Of a DNA stretch of 64,000 nucleotides, positions 26,489 through 40,232 are shown piece after piece. Made by a program: the position numbers and the translations under genes. The stretch comes from Dickeya poaceiphila (GTDB taxonomy: Bacteria > Pseudomonadota > Gammaproteobacteria > Enterobacterales > Enterobacteriaceae). Below the pieces are notes generated by a model. That model ran no database searches, was not told where the DNA came from, and worked only from the letters and a program-made list of their open reading frames with translations. The DNA lies in assembly GCF_007858975.2 (NCBI RefSeq), contig NZ_CP042220.2:3348001-3412000 (forward strand). The letters are read 5' to 3'. The stretch's first letter is position 1. Each line of letters starts with the position of its first letter.

Positions 26489-28021
26489 GTGACAAGAAAA
26501 CCGCTTGAGGGCATGACGCTGGCTCTGATGACGATCGCCCTGTCGCTGGCGACGTTCATGCAGGTGTTGGACTCAACCATTGCCAACGTAGCCATTCCGA
26601 CCATCGCCGGAAATCTGGGGGCGTCCAACTCGCAGGGCACCTGGGTCATCACGTCTTTCGGGGTGGCAAACGCCATCTCTATTCCTATCACCGGTTGGCT
26701 GGCTAAACGGTTCGGCGAGGTACGCCTGTTTGTCTGGGCCACCATATTGTTTACCCTGACTTCCTGGCTATGTGGCATGTCTACCAGCCTGGAAATGCTG
26801 ATAGTCTCTCGTATGTTGCAGGGTCTGGTCGCTGGCCCGATCATTCCATTATCCCAAAGCCTGCTGCTAAATAACTATCCGCCGGCCAGAAGGGGCATTG
26901 CATTGGCTCTGTGGTCAATGACGGTGGTGGTTGCGCCAATCTTCGGCCCGATCCTTGGCGGCTGGATCAGCGACAACTACCACTGGGGATGGATCTTCTT
27001 CATCAACGTGCCATTGGGCGTTTTGGTGGTGTTAATTACCCTGCAAACCCTACGCGGGCGGGAAACCAAAACCGAAATCCGCCCCATCGACACGATTGGG
27101 CTGATTCTACTGGCGGCAGGGATTGGCAGCCTGCAAATGATGCTGGACCGCGGCAAAGAGCTGGACTGGTTTAATTCGACAGAAATCATAGTGCTGACCG
27201 TAGTTGCCGTAGTTTCGCTAACCGTACTGGTAGTATGGGAGCTAACGGACGATCACCCGGTGGTTGATTTGTCGTTGTTCAAAATTCGTAACTTTACCAT
27301 CGGCTGCCTGTGTACCAGTCTGGCGTTCATGCTCTATTTCGGCGCGATAGTGTTGTTACCGCAATTGTTGCAGGTCGTGTTTGGTTACACTGCCACCTGG
27401 GCCGGGTTGGCCTCTGCGCCAGTGGGCCTGATGCCGGTAATCTTATCGCCGATCATCGGTAAATTCATGCATAAGCTGGATATGCGCCGTCTGGTGACGT
27501 TCAGTTTCATCATGTATGCGATCTGTTTCTATTGGCGGACTTATACCTTCGAACCCGCAATGGATTTCGGCGCATCAGCATGGCCACAGTTCGTGCAAGG
27601 GATCGCCGTGGCCTGTTTCTTTATGCCGCTGACTACCATCACGCTCTCCGGGCTGCCGCCGGAGCGTATGGCGGCCGCCTCCAGCCTGTCGAATTTTGCC
27701 CGTACGCTGGCGGGTTCTATCGGCACATCGATCACCACCACATTGTGGGAACGCCGGGAAGCATTGCATCATTCACAATTGAGTGAGGCAATCAATCCCT
27801 ATAACCCGCTGGCACAGCAGACCTATCAGCAATTGGAAGCTATGGGAATGAGCCAACAGCAGGTATCCAGTTATCTGGCCCAGCAGATCACGGCACAAGG
27901 GCTGATTATTGGCGCCAACGAGATCTTTTGGCTGTCAGCTGGGGTTTTTGTCATGCTGATCGTGTTGGTATGGTTCGCCAAACCACCATTCGGCAGCCAC
28001 TCAGCGAGCGGCGCTCACTAA
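26489..28021 (+). CDS. emrB: Multidrug efflux MFS transporter EmrB (DHA2, 14 TM)
   Basis: Transporter of 510 residues starting at a GTG codon (26489) with the strong site GAAGGAGAG. Family sequences include LDSTIANVAIPTIAGNLG (helix 1), GWLAKRFGEVRLF (motif A region) and LGGWISDNYHWGWIFFINVPLG (motif C and beyond). With EmrA and TolC it exports hydrophobic toxins across both membranes. Ends in a hydrophilic tail with GAH, like E. coli EmrB. Confidence 0.96.
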   Translation: MTRKPLEGMTLALMTIALSLATFMQVLDSTIANVAIPTIAGNLGASNSQGTWVITSFGVANAISIPITGWLAKRFGEVRLFVWATILFTLTSWLCGMSTSLEMLIVSRMLQGLVAGPIIPLSQSLLLNNYPPARRGIALALWSMTVVVAPIFGPILGGWISDNYHWGWIFFINVPLGVLVVLITLQTLRGRETKTEIRPIDTIGLILLAAGIGSLQMMLDRGKELDWFNSTEIIVLTVVAVVSLTVLVVWELTDDHPVVDLSLFKIRNFTIGCLCTSLAFMLYFGAIVLLPQLLQVVFGYTATWAGLASAPVGLMPVILSPIIGKFMHKLDMRRLVTFSFIMYAICFYWRTYTFEPAMDFGASAWPQFVQGIAVACFFMPLTTITLSGLPPERMAAASSLSNFARTLAGSIGTSITTTLWERREALHHSQLSEAINPYNPLAQQTYQQLEAMGMSQQQVSSYLAQQITAQGLIIGANEIFWLSAGVFVMLIVLVWFAKPPFGSHSASGAH

Positions 28022-28084
28022 GTCCTGACACAGAACTACGCTGACCCAAAGCAATACAAAGCTGACCCAACCTGATACAAAAAC

Positions 28085-28115
28085 AAAAAGGTGGCCTGGC
28101 CACCTTTTTATTTTA
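28085..28115. terminator. Bidirectional terminator between emrB and yfiF
   Basis: AAAAGGTGGC and GCCACCTTTT flank a short loop, followed by TTATTTTA on the plus strand and preceded by an A-tract that serves the minus strand. Upstream, GCTGACCCA occurs twice (about 28041 and 28062). Confidence 0.8.
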
Positions 28116-28146
28116 TGACTGTTTTTTATCACCGGATTGAATAGAC

Positions 28147-29247
28147 TTAGCTATGATTCTGCCGCCACCATTCTGCCAGTAAGATTCCAGTCGCCACCGA
28201 AATATTCAAACTTTCCACATTGCCGGTACCGTCAATCGACACCTTGACGTCACCCTGTTGCCAGGCGCTGTCGGACAAACCATCACCTTCCTGACCCAGC
28301 ACAATCACTGTTTTGGCAGGCAACGAGGTTTTCGACAACGTGGTGCCCTTGTGACTGGAGGTGGTAACAATGGTGTAACCGGCATCGCGGAACTGCGCCA
28401 GCGCATCAACCAGACCCTCGGCACTGATTGCTTTCACGTGCTCAGCACCGCCTTCTGCCGTACGCACCGCAGCACCAGACTCCAACTGCGATGCATCATT
28501 GACCAGCACGCCTTTCACACCAAAGTGCGCGCAACTACGCATGATCCCGCCCAGATTATGTGGATTACCCACATCTTCCAGCGCCAGCACACAGTCAGTT
28601 TCCCCCGCCTCACGCAGGTAAGCCGCGACATCCAGACCACGGCGTTTCTTGATCAGAAAACACACGCCGCCGTGATGCTCTGTGCCGGACGCACGAACCA
28701 GCTCGTCGTCTTCCACCACGTGGTAAGCCTTGCGGTTGGCCGCCATCCAGCGTAGCGCGTCACGAAAACGCGGCGTCACTTCCTGCAAAAACCAGCCACG
28801 TACAATCGCTTCCGGACGACTCAGGAACAACGCCTGACAAGCGTTCTCGCCATAAACTCTGGTTTCTTCCGCCCGCTGGCGGCGAATCTGTTCTGGATCA
28901 ATCTGGCTCTTGCCGCTGATACCGCCGTGATCCGGCTCCTCTGTGGGCGCACGCGATACCGTTTTCCAGGGAGAATCGGCATACTCAGTTGGCTCACTAC
29001 GTGGGCGCTCACGCCTTTCCGACTCACCGCGCCATTTGCCGCCGCGTCCGGCATTCTCTTTATTGTCTCTATCTCGCCCACTGCGTGGCGAGCCATCACG
29101 CCCTTTACGAGCACCGCTACGGTTGTTGTCACCTTCACCACGCCGCTTATCCGGCGTACGTTTCGGCTTGCTCTTCTCATCCCCGTCCTCACTACGGACG
29201 TACATGACACGGACTTTACCGCCCTTTCCACTCAATGTATCGCTCAT
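28147..29247 (-). CDS. yfiF: SpoU-family tRNA/rRNA methyltransferase YfiF
   Basis: Protein of 366 residues. The first ~110 residues are low-complexity and rich in Arg, Lys, Gly and Ser (an RNA-binding-like tail), then a SpoU substrate-binding domain ([20 protein letters not shown]) and a SPOUT knot domain with motif 1 [16 protein letters not shown], motif 2 [13 protein letters not shown] and motif 3 [14 protein letters not shown]. It would 2'-O-methylate a ribose in RNA; the E. coli target is not established. The ATG at 29245-29247 was chosen over an upstream GTG because GGAGAAG precedes it. Confidence 0.9.
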   Translation of the reverse strand: MSDTLSGKGGKVRVMYVRSEDGDEKSKPKRTPDKRRGEGDNNRSGARKGRDGSPRSGRDRDNKENAGRGGKWRGESERRERPRSEPTEYADSPWKTVSRAPTEEPDHGGISGKSQIDPEQIRRQRAEETRVYGENACQALFLSRPEAIVRGWFLQEVTPRFRDALRWMAANRKAYHVVEDDELVRASGTEHHGGVCFLIKKRRGLDVAAYLREAGETDCVLALEDVGNPHNLGGIMRSCAHFGVKGVLVNDASQLESGAAVRTAEGGAEHVKAISAEGLVDALAQFRDAGYTIVTTSSHKGTTLSKTSLPAKTVIVLGQEGDGLSDSAWQQGDVKVSIDGTGNVESLNISVATGILLAEWWRQNHS

Positions 29248-29489
29248 GCTCTTCTCCACCTACGCGCTGGGCGCGAAGATTACCCTATGTCCACCCGCTT
29301 AGCCACCAACCCGATCATAAAAGTCACTAACTATTGTAACCATTGGGTAAAACACCTTGTTGACGCTCAACGCGCTCTTCATACTTATGCTGTTTTCGCA
29401 TCACCATTGTTGCTCTATTCACGCACGATGGGCGCATTTTCATCAACAGTACACTTGATTCCAGTCCTTTTGCTACATGAGGCCCGTTT

Positions 29490-29915
29490 ATGAATACGGT
29501 ATGTGCATCCTGCCACGCGACCAACCGACTGCCGGAAGAACGCATTAATGATAATCATAAGGCCAAATGTGGTCGCTGCGGTCAGCCACTCTTCAGTGGG
29601 GAAGTCATTAACGCCACGGAAAAGACGCTGGATACATTGCTGCAAGACGATCTGCCGGTGGTGGTGGATTTCTGGGCGCCCTGGTGCGGACCCTGTGTCA
29701 ATTTTGCCCCAGTATTTGAAAGCGTCGCTGACGAAAATGGCGGCAAAATTCGATTTATTAAGGTCAACACTGAAGCTGAACCCGCTCTGAGCGCTCGTTT
29801 CCGTATCCGCAGCATTCCTACCATTATGCTGTTCAAGCATGGCAAGATGATTGATATGCTTAACGGCGCCATGCCCAAAGCGCCTTTTGAGAGCTGGCTT
29901 AACGAATCGCTATAA
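29490..29915 (+). CDS. trxC: Thioredoxin 2
   Basis: Protein of 141 residues. The N-terminal zinc domain has Cys5, Cys8, Cys27 and Cys30 (CASC, CGRC), followed by a thioredoxin fold with WCGPC at residues 65-69 and the cis-proline segment [10 protein letters not shown]. It reduces disulphides and is a zinc-binding, oxidation-sensitive thioredoxin in the cytoplasm. GAGG lies upstream of the ATG. The OxyR control known in E. coli was not assessed here. Confidence 0.96.
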   Translation: MNTVCASCHATNRLPEERINDNHKAKCGRCGQPLFSGEVINATEKTLDTLLQDDLPVVVDFWAPWCGPCVNFAPVFESVADENGGKIRFIKVNTEAEPALSARFRIRSIPTIMLFKHGKMIDMLNGAMPKAPFESWLNESL

Positions 29916-30001
29916 ATTATGCCTCGCCAGATGCCCCGCAATACACGGGGCTTCAGGTCAGCCGTCCGGTCGTTTAGAATGTCGCTTTTTAACGGAAAAT
30001 C

Positions 30002-30718
30002 ATGACCGGTAACGCTGTCCTGCGTCTGCGCCAGCAACGCCTTGCTCTCTCCACGCGACCTTTTCGCGCCCGCGGTTGCCGCGTAATCCGCTGTCAGCGT
30101 TGTCTGCTGCCGGAAGTTCACTGCCTGTGTGACACCCTATCACCGCGTACCGCCCGCAGCCACTTCTGTCTGGTCATGTTCGACACCGAACCGCTAAAGC
30201 CCAGCAATACCGGCCGCCTGATTGCCGATGTCCTGCCGCAAACCGAGGCATTTCTATGGTCTCGCACCGAACCGGATCCCACGCTGCTCGCCACGTTGCA
30301 AACAGCAGAGTATCAACCCTGGCTGGTCTTTCTGGCAGACGACGATAAAAGTGACCGTCAGGTTTGCCATCAACTCCCCACAGACGGTAAACCACCGCTA
30401 TTCGTGATGCTGGATGGCACCTGGCCCGAAGCACGCAAAATGTTTCGCAAAAGCCCGTACCTCGATACGTTGCCGATCCTGTCGCTGAGTGTGGATGCGT
30501 TGTCCAGCTATCAATTGCGGGAGGCCAGCAGCGCCGGGCAGCACTGCACGGCGGAAATCGCCATTGCCCTATTGCGCCAGGCCGGCGACAACGATGCAGC
30601 CGAGGCACTGGCGGAGCATTTTGACCGTTTTCGTCGCCATTATCTGGCAGGCAAAGCACATCACGCGAAAAAGAAAATTACCTCCACTGTCACAGCAAAA
30701 TCGGCAACAGACGTTTAA
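30002..30718 (+). CDS. tapT: tRNA-uridine aminocarboxypropyltransferase TapT (DTW domain)
   Basis: Protein of 238 residues with the DTW-domain features: cysteine pairs in CQRCLLPEVHCLC, the phosphate-loop-like KPSNTGRLIADVLP, and the family signature DGTWPEARKM. It transfers an aminocarboxypropyl group from SAM to U47 of tRNA (acp3U). Encoded between trxC and patZ as in E. coli (yfiP). The start has only a weak ribosome site. Confidence 0.93.
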   Translation: MTGNAVLRLRQQRLALSTRPFRARGCRVIRCQRCLLPEVHCLCDTLSPRTARSHFCLVMFDTEPLKPSNTGRLIADVLPQTEAFLWSRTEPDPTLLATLQTAEYQPWLVFLADDDKSDRQVCHQLPTDGKPPLFVMLDGTWPEARKMFRKSPYLDTLPILSLSVDALSSYQLREASSAGQHCTAEIAIALLRQAGDNDAAEALAEHFDRFRRHYLAGKAHHAKKKITSTVTAKSATDV

Positions 30719-30751
30719 GATCAATCAGGTGTCTTCCAACAGGAGTAACTG

Positions 30752-33418
30752 ATGAGCCAGCGCGGATTAGAAGCACTGCTGCGTCCCCGTTCGATTGCGG
30801 TGATCGGCGCGTCGGAAAAATCGGGACGAGCCGGTTTCCTGATGATGCGAAACCTGCTTGACGGCGGGTTTAACGGGCCGGTACTACCGGTCACGCCTAA
30901 ATACAAGGCAGTGTGTGGGGTACTGGCGTACCGCGATGTCGCCAACCTGCCCATGACGCCTGACCTTGCCGTTATCTGCACCCGCGCTGACCGTAATCTG
31001 TCGCTGTTGGAAGCACTAGGACAACGAGGCTGTAAAACCGTCATTGTGCTCTCCGCTCCACCATCACAATTCATTGAACTGAAAAATTGTGCGTCCCGCT
31101 ATGCTATGCGACTGCTGGGGCCAAACAGCTTAGGCTTGCTGGCACCCTGGCAGGGACTCAACGCCAGCTTTTCACCGGTACCGATTTTAAAAGGTAAACT
31201 GGCGTTTATCTCCCAGTCGGCAGCAGTCTCCAACACCATACTGGACTGGGCGCAACAGCGTGGCATCGGCTTTTCTTACTTTATCGCGCTTGGCGACAGC
31301 CTGGATATTGACGTGGATGACCTGCTGGATTTTCTGGCGCGAGACGGCAAAACCAGCGCTATTTTGCTGCATCTGGAACACATCAGCGACGCCCGACGTT
31401 TTCTTTCAGCAGCGCGCAGCGCATCGCGCAATAAACCGATTCTGGTGATTAAAAGCGGGCGTAGCCGACAAGCACAACAACTGTTGCATGACGGTCAGCA
31501 CGGGCTGGACGCCGCCTACGATGCCGCTATCCAGCGCGCCGGACTATTGCGGGTACAAGATACCCATGAACTGTTTTCAGCGGTGGAAACGCTCAGCCAT
31601 CTGCGTCCACTACGCGGCGAACGTCTGTTGATTGTCAGCAATGGCGCATCACCTGCCGCGCAGGCGCTGGATCAGCTGATTGCCCGTCAGGGCAAGCTGG
31701 CAACACTGAGCGAACCAACTCAACAGGCCTTACGCGCGGTGTTACCCGACACCGTCACTATCGGCAATCCGCTGGACCTGCGCGACGATGCCACACCTCA
31801 ACGCTATCTGGCAGCGTTGTCGGCGCTGCTGGATAGCGACGATTATGATGCGTTACTGCTCATCCACGCGCCAAGTGCGGCTGCGCCCGGCACGGAAAGT
31901 GCTGAAAGCCTGATTCAGTTATTGCAGCAACACCCGCGCGGTAAGCGCATCACGCTGCTGACCAACTGGTGCGGCGAATTCTCTTCACAGGAAGCGCGTC
32001 GTCTGTTCAACGAGGCAGGAATCCCAACCTATCGCACACCGGAAGGTACGGTAACGGCATTCATGCATATCGTTGAATACCGCCGTAACCAGAAACAGTT
32101 GAAGGAAACCCCGGCTCTGCCATCGGATCTCACCGCCAATACCGCACAGGCACACCAGCTGATCAGTCAGGCGCTGCAAGAGGGCACCACCCGACTTGAT
32201 ACTCATGAAGTCCAGCCGATTCTGCAAGCTTATGGTCTGAATACCTTGCCGACCTGGATTGCCGGCGACAGTACCGAAGCGGTATACATTGCTGAAAAAA
32301 TCGGCTATCCCGTCGCACTTAAACTGCGCTCGCCGGATATTCCCCACAAATCGGAAATTCAGGGCGTGATGCTGTATTTGCAAAACGCGCAAGAGGTGCA
32401 ACTGGCTGCGGAAGCAATGCTGGAGCGAGTCCGGCACACCAATCCGCAAGCTCGTGTTCATGGACTGCTGGTACAGGGAATGGCGAATCGCACCGGCGCG
32501 CTGGAGTTACGCATCGCCGTCGAGCAGGATGCTATCTTCGGCCCAATCATCATGTTGGGTGAAGGTGGAACAGCGTGGAGCCGGGAAACCCAGGCAGCAG
32601 TAGCATTGCCGCCGTTGAATATGGCGCTGGCGCGTTATCTGATTGTCCAGGCGCTGAAAAGTGGAAAAATCCGCAGCCAAAGTGCCCTCAAGCCGCTGGA
32701 TATTCCAGCCTTAAGCCGCTTGCTGGTGCAGGTTTCCAACCTGATTCTGGATTGCCCGGAGATAGCACGTCTGGATATTCATCCGCTGCTGGCTTCCGGC
32801 GAGGCGTTCACACTGCTGGATGTGACGTTACATCTGACACCTTTCAGCGGCGATCCACAGTCGCGTCTGTCTATTCGTCCTTACCCGCAGGAACTGGAAG
32901 AAACTGTCCAGCTCAAAGACGGCTCATCCTGTTTGTTCCGCCCTATTCTGCCTGAAGACGAACCGCTGCTGGCCCACTTTATCGGGAAAGTAACTCGTGA
33001 AGACCTTTACTATCGTTATTTCAGTGAAATCAATGAGTTTACCCATGAAGATTTAGCCAACATGACTCAAATTGACTATGATCGTGAAATGGCTTTTATT
33101 GCCGTACGGCCAGATATTAGCGGCGAACCAGAGATCATCGGAGTAACACGCGCAATTGCCGACCCAGACAACATCAGCGCAGAATTTGCAGTACTGGTGC
33201 GTTCAGACCTGAAAGGGTTGGGGTTGGGCAGACGATTGCTGGAAAAACTGATTCAGTATGCACGCTCCCATGGGCTAGGCCGCTTGAGCGGCATCACCAT
33301 GCCAACGAATCAGGGAATGGTCACACTGGCCAAAAAACTGGGCTTTCACGTTGATGTGCAATTGGAAGACGGCATTGTGACGCTGGAACTGCCATTTGAC
33401 ACAAAAACACAGCCATAA
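30752..33418 (+). CDS. patZ: Protein lysine acetyltransferase PatZ/Pka
   Basis: Protein of 888 residues. It has an N-terminal CoA-binding/acyl-CoA-synthetase-like region (SIAVIGASEKSGRAGF, LLGPNSLGLLAPW, AFISQSAAVSNTILDWAQQR), an ATP-grasp-like domain (YPVALKLRSPDIPHKSEIQG) from about residue 490, and a C-terminal GNAT domain (ISAEFAVLVRSDLKGLGLGR). It acetylates lysines, for example in acetyl-CoA synthetase, using acetyl-CoA. AGGAG precedes the ATG. Length agrees with E. coli PatZ (886). Confidence 0.95.
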   Translation: MSQRGLEALLRPRSIAVIGASEKSGRAGFLMMRNLLDGGFNGPVLPVTPKYKAVCGVLAYRDVANLPMTPDLAVICTRADRNLSLLEALGQRGCKTVIVLSAPPSQFIELKNCASRYAMRLLGPNSLGLLAPWQGLNASFSPVPILKGKLAFISQSAAVSNTILDWAQQRGIGFSYFIALGDSLDIDVDDLLDFLARDGKTSAILLHLEHISDARRFLSAARSASRNKPILVIKSGRSRQAQQLLHDGQHGLDAAYDAAIQRAGLLRVQDTHELFSAVETLSHLRPLRGERLLIVSNGASPAAQALDQLIARQGKLATLSEPTQQALRAVLPDTVTIGNPLDLRDDATPQRYLAALSALLDSDDYDALLLIHAPSAAAPGTESAESLIQLLQQHPRGKRITLLTNWCGEFSSQEARRLFNEAGIPTYRTPEGTVTAFMHIVEYRRNQKQLKETPALPSDLTANTAQAHQLISQALQEGTTRLDTHEVQPILQAYGLNTLPTWIAGDSTEAVYIAEKIGYPVALKLRSPDIPHKSEIQGVMLYLQNAQEVQLAAEAMLERVRHTNPQARVHGLLVQGMANRTGALELRIAVEQDAIFGPIIMLGEGGTAWSRETQAAVALPPLNMALARYLIVQALKSGKIRSQSALKPLDIPALSRLLVQVSNLILDCPEIARLDIHPLLASGEAFTLLDVTLHLTPFSGDPQSRLSIRPYPQELEETVQLKDGSSCLFRPILPEDEPLLAHFIGKVTREDLYYRYFSEINEFTHEDLANMTQIDYDREMAFIAVRPDISGEPEIIGVTRAIADPDNISAEFAVLVRSDLKGLGLGRRLLEKLIQYARSHGLGRLSGITMPTNQGMVTLAKKLGFHVDVQLEDGIVTLELPFDTKTQP

Positions 33419-33571
33419 CCAGACATGCCGCTGTGATTAAGATCTCGCTACAGGCAGCAAAACTTGCTCACAAGGCCCGTCAAGTAGTGGTATCATCGCC
33501 CGATTCGGCTATGCCTTAATGTATTTCATGACCTCGCGGTCATTCCACGATGAGAGAAGAATCGCACTGTG

Positions 33572-34927
33572 ATGTTGTCAAAACTAAAGCGTACGAAATA
33601 TCAACAACACCTTGCACAACTGCCTAAAATCCCTCAGTCTGCCGATGATGTCCAGACGCTTCATAGTCCGTCGCTTTTTCGCACCACGCTGACAAAACAG
33701 ATTTTGCAGGCCAAAAAGCGCATCTATCTGGTGGCGCTGTATCTGGAACATGATGATGGCGGCGAAGGCATTCTGTCTGCACTTTATCAGGCCAAACGCC
33801 AATGCCCAGAGCTGGAGATCGGCATACTGGTTGATTGGCATCGCGCCCAGCGTGGACGCATCGGCGTTGCCGCCGACAGCACCAACGCCGACTGGTACTA
33901 CGAAATGGCGCAACAGTACGATGATGCACAGATTCCAATTTACGGCATTCCTGTCAATACACGCGAAGCATTAGGTGTGCTACATCTGAAAGGCTTTATC
34001 ATTGATGACACAGTGCTCTACAGCGGCGCCAGTCTGAATGATGTCTACCTGCATCAACATGAAAAGTACCGATACGACCGCTATCAGCTCATTCATAACC
34101 CTGTACTGGCTAATGTCATGACGGGTTATGTACAAGATTTATTAGCTGCATCTGCAGTACAGCGACTTGACCGTTCATCCCGACCTAAAACTATCGATAT
34201 CAAAAATGATATCCGTCAGTTTCGCCAGTCGCTACGCTCAGCAACGTATCTGCTACCAGGCATCGGAGAGAACAACAGCCAGCTGGCGGTAACGCCGCTG
34301 GTCGGACTGGGTAAACAGAGTCCACTGAATCGGACCATTCACCATCTGATGTACTGTGCTGAGCAGCAGTTGGTCATTTGCACCCCGTACTTCAATCTAC
34401 CAGCCTTGTTGGTGCGCAATATCATCCACCTGCTACGTACCGGCAAGCAGATCGAAATTATCATCGGCGACAAAACGGCAAACGACTTTTTTATTCCTGA
34501 AGATCAGCCGTTCCGAATTATCGGTGCGCTACCTTATCTGTATGAAATCAATCTGCGCCGTTTCCTGAGCCGCCTGCAAAAATATATCGATAGTAACCAA
34601 CTGGTGGTACGCCTGTGGAAAGACGGTGACAACAGCTTCCACCTGAAAGGCATGTGGGTGGACAATGAATGGCAATTGCTGACTGGAAACAACCTCAACC
34701 CCCGCGCCTGGCGGCTGGATTTAGAAAACGCCATTCTGATTCATGATCCGCAGCAGGTTTTGCAAACGCAACGCCAGCAGGAACTGGAATGCATTCGTAC
34801 CCATACCCAAATCATCACTCACTACCAGCAATTGCAAAGCATTGCGCAATATCCGGTAAAAGTACGCAAGCTTATTCGCCGCCTGCGCCGCATCCGCATT
34901 GATCGCCTGATTAGTCGGATTTTGTAA
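33572..34927 (+). CDS. pssA: CDP-diacylglycerol-serine O-phosphatidyltransferase
   Basis: Protein of 451 residues of the phospholipase D superfamily with two HKD motifs: His138-Lys140-Asp145 (HLKGFIIDD) and HLKGMWVDNEW in the C-terminal half. It makes phosphatidylserine, the precursor of phosphatidylethanolamine, as a membrane-associated ribosome-binding enzyme; the basic tail RKLIRRLRRIRIDRLISRIL fits this. The ATG at 33572 was chosen over the adjacent GTG because it matches the E. coli N-terminus MLSK. Confidence 0.96.
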   Translation: MLSKLKRTKYQQHLAQLPKIPQSADDVQTLHSPSLFRTTLTKQILQAKKRIYLVALYLEHDDGGEGILSALYQAKRQCPELEIGILVDWHRAQRGRIGVAADSTNADWYYEMAQQYDDAQIPIYGIPVNTREALGVLHLKGFIIDDTVLYSGASLNDVYLHQHEKYRYDRYQLIHNPVLANVMTGYVQDLLAASAVQRLDRSSRPKTIDIKNDIRQFRQSLRSATYLLPGIGENNSQLAVTPLVGLGKQSPLNRTIHHLMYCAEQQLVICTPYFNLPALLVRNIIHLLRTGKQIEIIIGDKTANDFFIPEDQPFRIIGALPYLYEINLRRFLSRLQKYIDSNQLVVRLWKDGDNSFHLKGMWVDNEWQLLTGNNLNPRAWRLDLENAILIHDPQQVLQTQRQQELECIRTHTQIITHYQQLQSIAQYPVKVRKLIRRLRRIRIDRLISRIL

Positions 34928-35029
34928 CTGTCAACAGCCAGCCACAAGGTAGTGGATGGAGCAGGAAGGATTTAACCTGAGACATAGCCGGTGCGACGAC
35001 CGGCTATTGTTTATGGTGGCAGCACATCA

Positions 35030-36325
35030 CTAGAGCTTTTCGCCCTTCCCTTTATGGTGCAACCCAAGAGAAACCAGAAACGCTAGCGCACTCATCAGTG
35101 AAACATACCAAAAAAATGACTCTTCCGTACCCAACGATTTCAACGACAATGCAACGTACTCAGCAGAACCGCCAAACAAGGCATTCGCCACGGCGTAAGA
35201 CAACCCGACGCCCAACGCCCGCACCTCCGGAGGAAACATTTCTGCCTTAAGAATGCCGCTAATCGAAGTATAAAAACTCACTATCACCAGAGCCAATATC
35301 ACCAGCATAAATGCGATAACCGGGTTGCTCACACCTTGCAGAGTAGACAAAATCGGTACCGTCAATAACGCCGATAGCGCGCCAAAAAGCAACATAGAAC
35401 TGCGGCGACCAATTTTATCGGACAGTGCGCCAAACACAGGCTGCAACAGCATGAAAATGAACAGAGCCAGCGTCATCAATCCACTAGCAGACTTGGCGCT
35501 CAGCCCGGCGGTATTCACCAGGTATTTCTGCATATAGGTGGTGTAGGTATAGAAGCTCAATGAACCTCCAGCAGTAAATCCCAGCACCATGATAAAAGCA
35601 TTACGATTGTGCCACAGCCCTCTTAATGACCCGGCATCCTTGCGTGCACGGGTTTCACTCGCAGAGGTTTCATTAAGCGAATGACGCAAGAACAACGCGA
35701 CCACAGCCAGAGCGGCGCCTAAGATAAAGGGAATACGCCAGCCCCATGAACGCAGCTCTGTATCAGAGAGTAGGTGCTGTAGTATCACTACAACCAGTAA
35801 CGCCAGTAACTGGCCACCGATTAGCGTTACATACTGAAAAGAGGCATAAAATCCCTTGCGTCCTTCCAGTGCCACTTCGCTCATATACGTTGCACTGGTT
35901 CCGTATTCTCCGCCTACTGACAACCCCTGAAACAAACGAGCTATCAGTAATAACAAGGGAGCCCAAACTCCAATCGTTGCATAGCCGGGCAAGCAGGCTA
36001 TTACCAGCGATCCCAGGCACATCATGCACACCGATGTCAGCATCGATTTTTTACGACCATATTTATCGGCGATATAGCCAAACAACCAACCTCCGATAGG
36101 GCGCATGAGAAACCCAGCCGCAAAAACACCTGCTGTTTGTAACAATTGTGTCGTGCTATTACCGGTCGGAAAAAAGATATGAGCGAAGTATAGGGAGCAA
36201 AACGAATAAACGTAAAAATCAAACCATTCAACCAAATTCCCGGATGAGGCGCCAACGATTGCCCAGATACGCTGGTGTGTGCTATTTGTCGTAACTCCAT
36301 CCTGTGGCTTTATTGTATTCACCAT
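35030..36325 (-). CDS. kgtP: Alpha-ketoglutarate permease (MFS)
   Basis: MFS proton symporter of 431 residues. Metabolite:H+ symporter motifs are [14 protein letters not shown] in helix 1 and [17 protein letters not shown] after helix 2, plus [15 protein letters not shown]. Orthologue of E. coli KgtP by sequence and by position next to pssA and an rRNA operon. It imports 2-oxoglutarate. Convergent with pssA. Confidence 0.93.
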   Translation of the reverse strand: MVNTIKPQDGVTTNSTHQRIWAIVGASSGNLVEWFDFYVYSFCSLYFAHIFFPTGNSTTQLLQTAGVFAAGFLMRPIGGWLFGYIADKYGRKKSMLTSVCMMCLGSLVIACLPGYATIGVWAPLLLLIARLFQGLSVGGEYGTSATYMSEVALEGRKGFYASFQYVTLIGGQLLALLVVVILQHLLSDTELRSWGWRIPFILGAALAVVALFLRHSLNETSASETRARKDAGSLRGLWHNRNAFIMVLGFTAGGSLSFYTYTTYMQKYLVNTAGLSAKSASGLMTLALFIFMLLQPVFGALSDKIGRRSSMLLFGALSALLTVPILSTLQGVSNPVIAFMLVILALVIVSFYTSISGILKAEMFPPEVRALGVGLSYAVANALFGGSAEYVALSLKSLGTEESFFWYVSLMSALAFLVSLGLHHKGKGEKL

Positions 36326-36526
36326 GTGTGATCTACCCTTCCCGTCTGTTATGCAATAGCTCTTTTATAGCAGACACAATAAAACAGGCTCGATGATTCA
36401 GGCAAAAACTAATCAGCTCATGTCATTATTTAAGCTGAGGGCCACGATACGACAGCTTTATGGTGGGTACCCTATCCGTCCCCTGTGAGCCGCTGCAGAG
36501 TATTCACCGACAAACAACAGATAAAA

Positions 36527-36558
36527 CAAAAGGCCCGCTCTTTCGAACGGGCCTTTTG
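36527..36558 (-). terminator. Terminator of the rRNA operon
   Basis: CAAAAGGCCCG (36527-36537) and CGGGCCTTTTG (36548-36558) form a perfect 11-bp stem 11 bp after the last 5S gene on the minus strand, followed by TTTTAT in that direction. Confidence 0.9.
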
Positions 36559-36568
36559 TTTTCGTTTG

Positions 36569-36688
36569 ATGTCTGGCAGTTCCCTACTCTCGCATGGGGA
36601 GACCCCACACTACCATCGGCGCTACGGCGTTTCACTTCTGAGTTCGGCATGGGGTCAGGTGGGACCACCGCGCTCTCGCCGCCAGACA
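36569..36688 (-). rRNA. rrf: 5S ribosomal RNA, distal copy
   Basis: 120-nt gene with the conserved core (CCCATGCCGAACTCAGAAGT on the minus strand). It differs from the proximal copy at three positions only. Two of them (position 3 and its helix I partner near the 3' end) are a compensatory U-A for C-G change; the third is G for U at position 14. Terminal gene of the operon. Confidence 0.96.
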
Positions 36689-36728
36689 AATTCTTTTATT
36701 CAGTTTGCCGAACGTCACTTAAAACAAC

Positions 36729-36804
36729 TGGTGCTGATACCCAGAGTCGAACTGGGGACCTCACCCTTACCAAGGGTGCGCTCTACCAACTGAGCCATAT
36801 CAGC
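36729..36804 (-). tRNA. thrV: tRNA-Thr (anticodon GGT)
   Basis: 76-nt gene with encoded CCA, 5' GCTGATATGGCTCAG, anticodon loop with GGT between CACCCTT and AAGGGTG arms, and T-loop GTTCGACTC. Essentially identical to E. coli thrV. Lies between the two 5S genes. Confidence 0.97.
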
Positions 36805-36816
36805 ACACAAAATTTG

Positions 36817-36936
36817 ATGCCTGGCAGTTCCCTACTCTCGCATGGGGAGACCCCACACTACCATCGGCGCTACGGCGTTTCACTTCTGAGTTCGGCATGG
36901 GGTCAGGTGGGACCACCGCGCTATCGCCGCCAGGCA
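36817..36936 (-). rRNA. rrf: 5S ribosomal RNA, proximal copy
   Basis: 120-nt gene beginning TGCCTGGCGGC on the minus strand, directly downstream of 23S. Interior identical to the distal copy. Confidence 0.97.
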
Positions 36937-37071
36937 AATTCTTTCAACGTCTTTCAACGTCATCATCCTTCATGTCGCCGTGTGCTCTCTGTTTGCCGCA
37001 CACCACGCCATCCAATCCTCGAACAAGCTGACTCGACTTTCCGTCTCTCTCCAAAACACCTTCGGTGTTGT

Positions 37072-40065
<2,994 letters not shown>

Positions 40066-40170
40066 TCACAACCCGAAAGTGTCTCGGGATGCAGGTATAT
40101 TGAGAGACTCGAACAACACATGAATTCTCACTCACATGCCGTCGTTTCAATTTTTCAGCTTGTTCCGGAT

Positions 40171-40182
40171 TGTTAAAGAGCA
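40171..40182 (-). promoter_or_regulatory. boxA antitermination site in the 16S-23S spacer
   Basis: Minus strand TGCTCTTTAACA, identical to the leader boxA at 42251-42262. Binds NusB-S10 to keep polymerase antiterminated through 23S. Confidence 0.8.
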
Positions 40183-40232
40183 GAATACTTCGCAGCATAC
40201 TGTTTCCAGTACACTCTGAAGTCATTCGTAAA

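Noticed and set aside
36569..36936. Tandem 120-bp near-identical sequences considered as a mobile or CRISPR-type repeat
   Set aside because: They are the two 5S rRNA genes.
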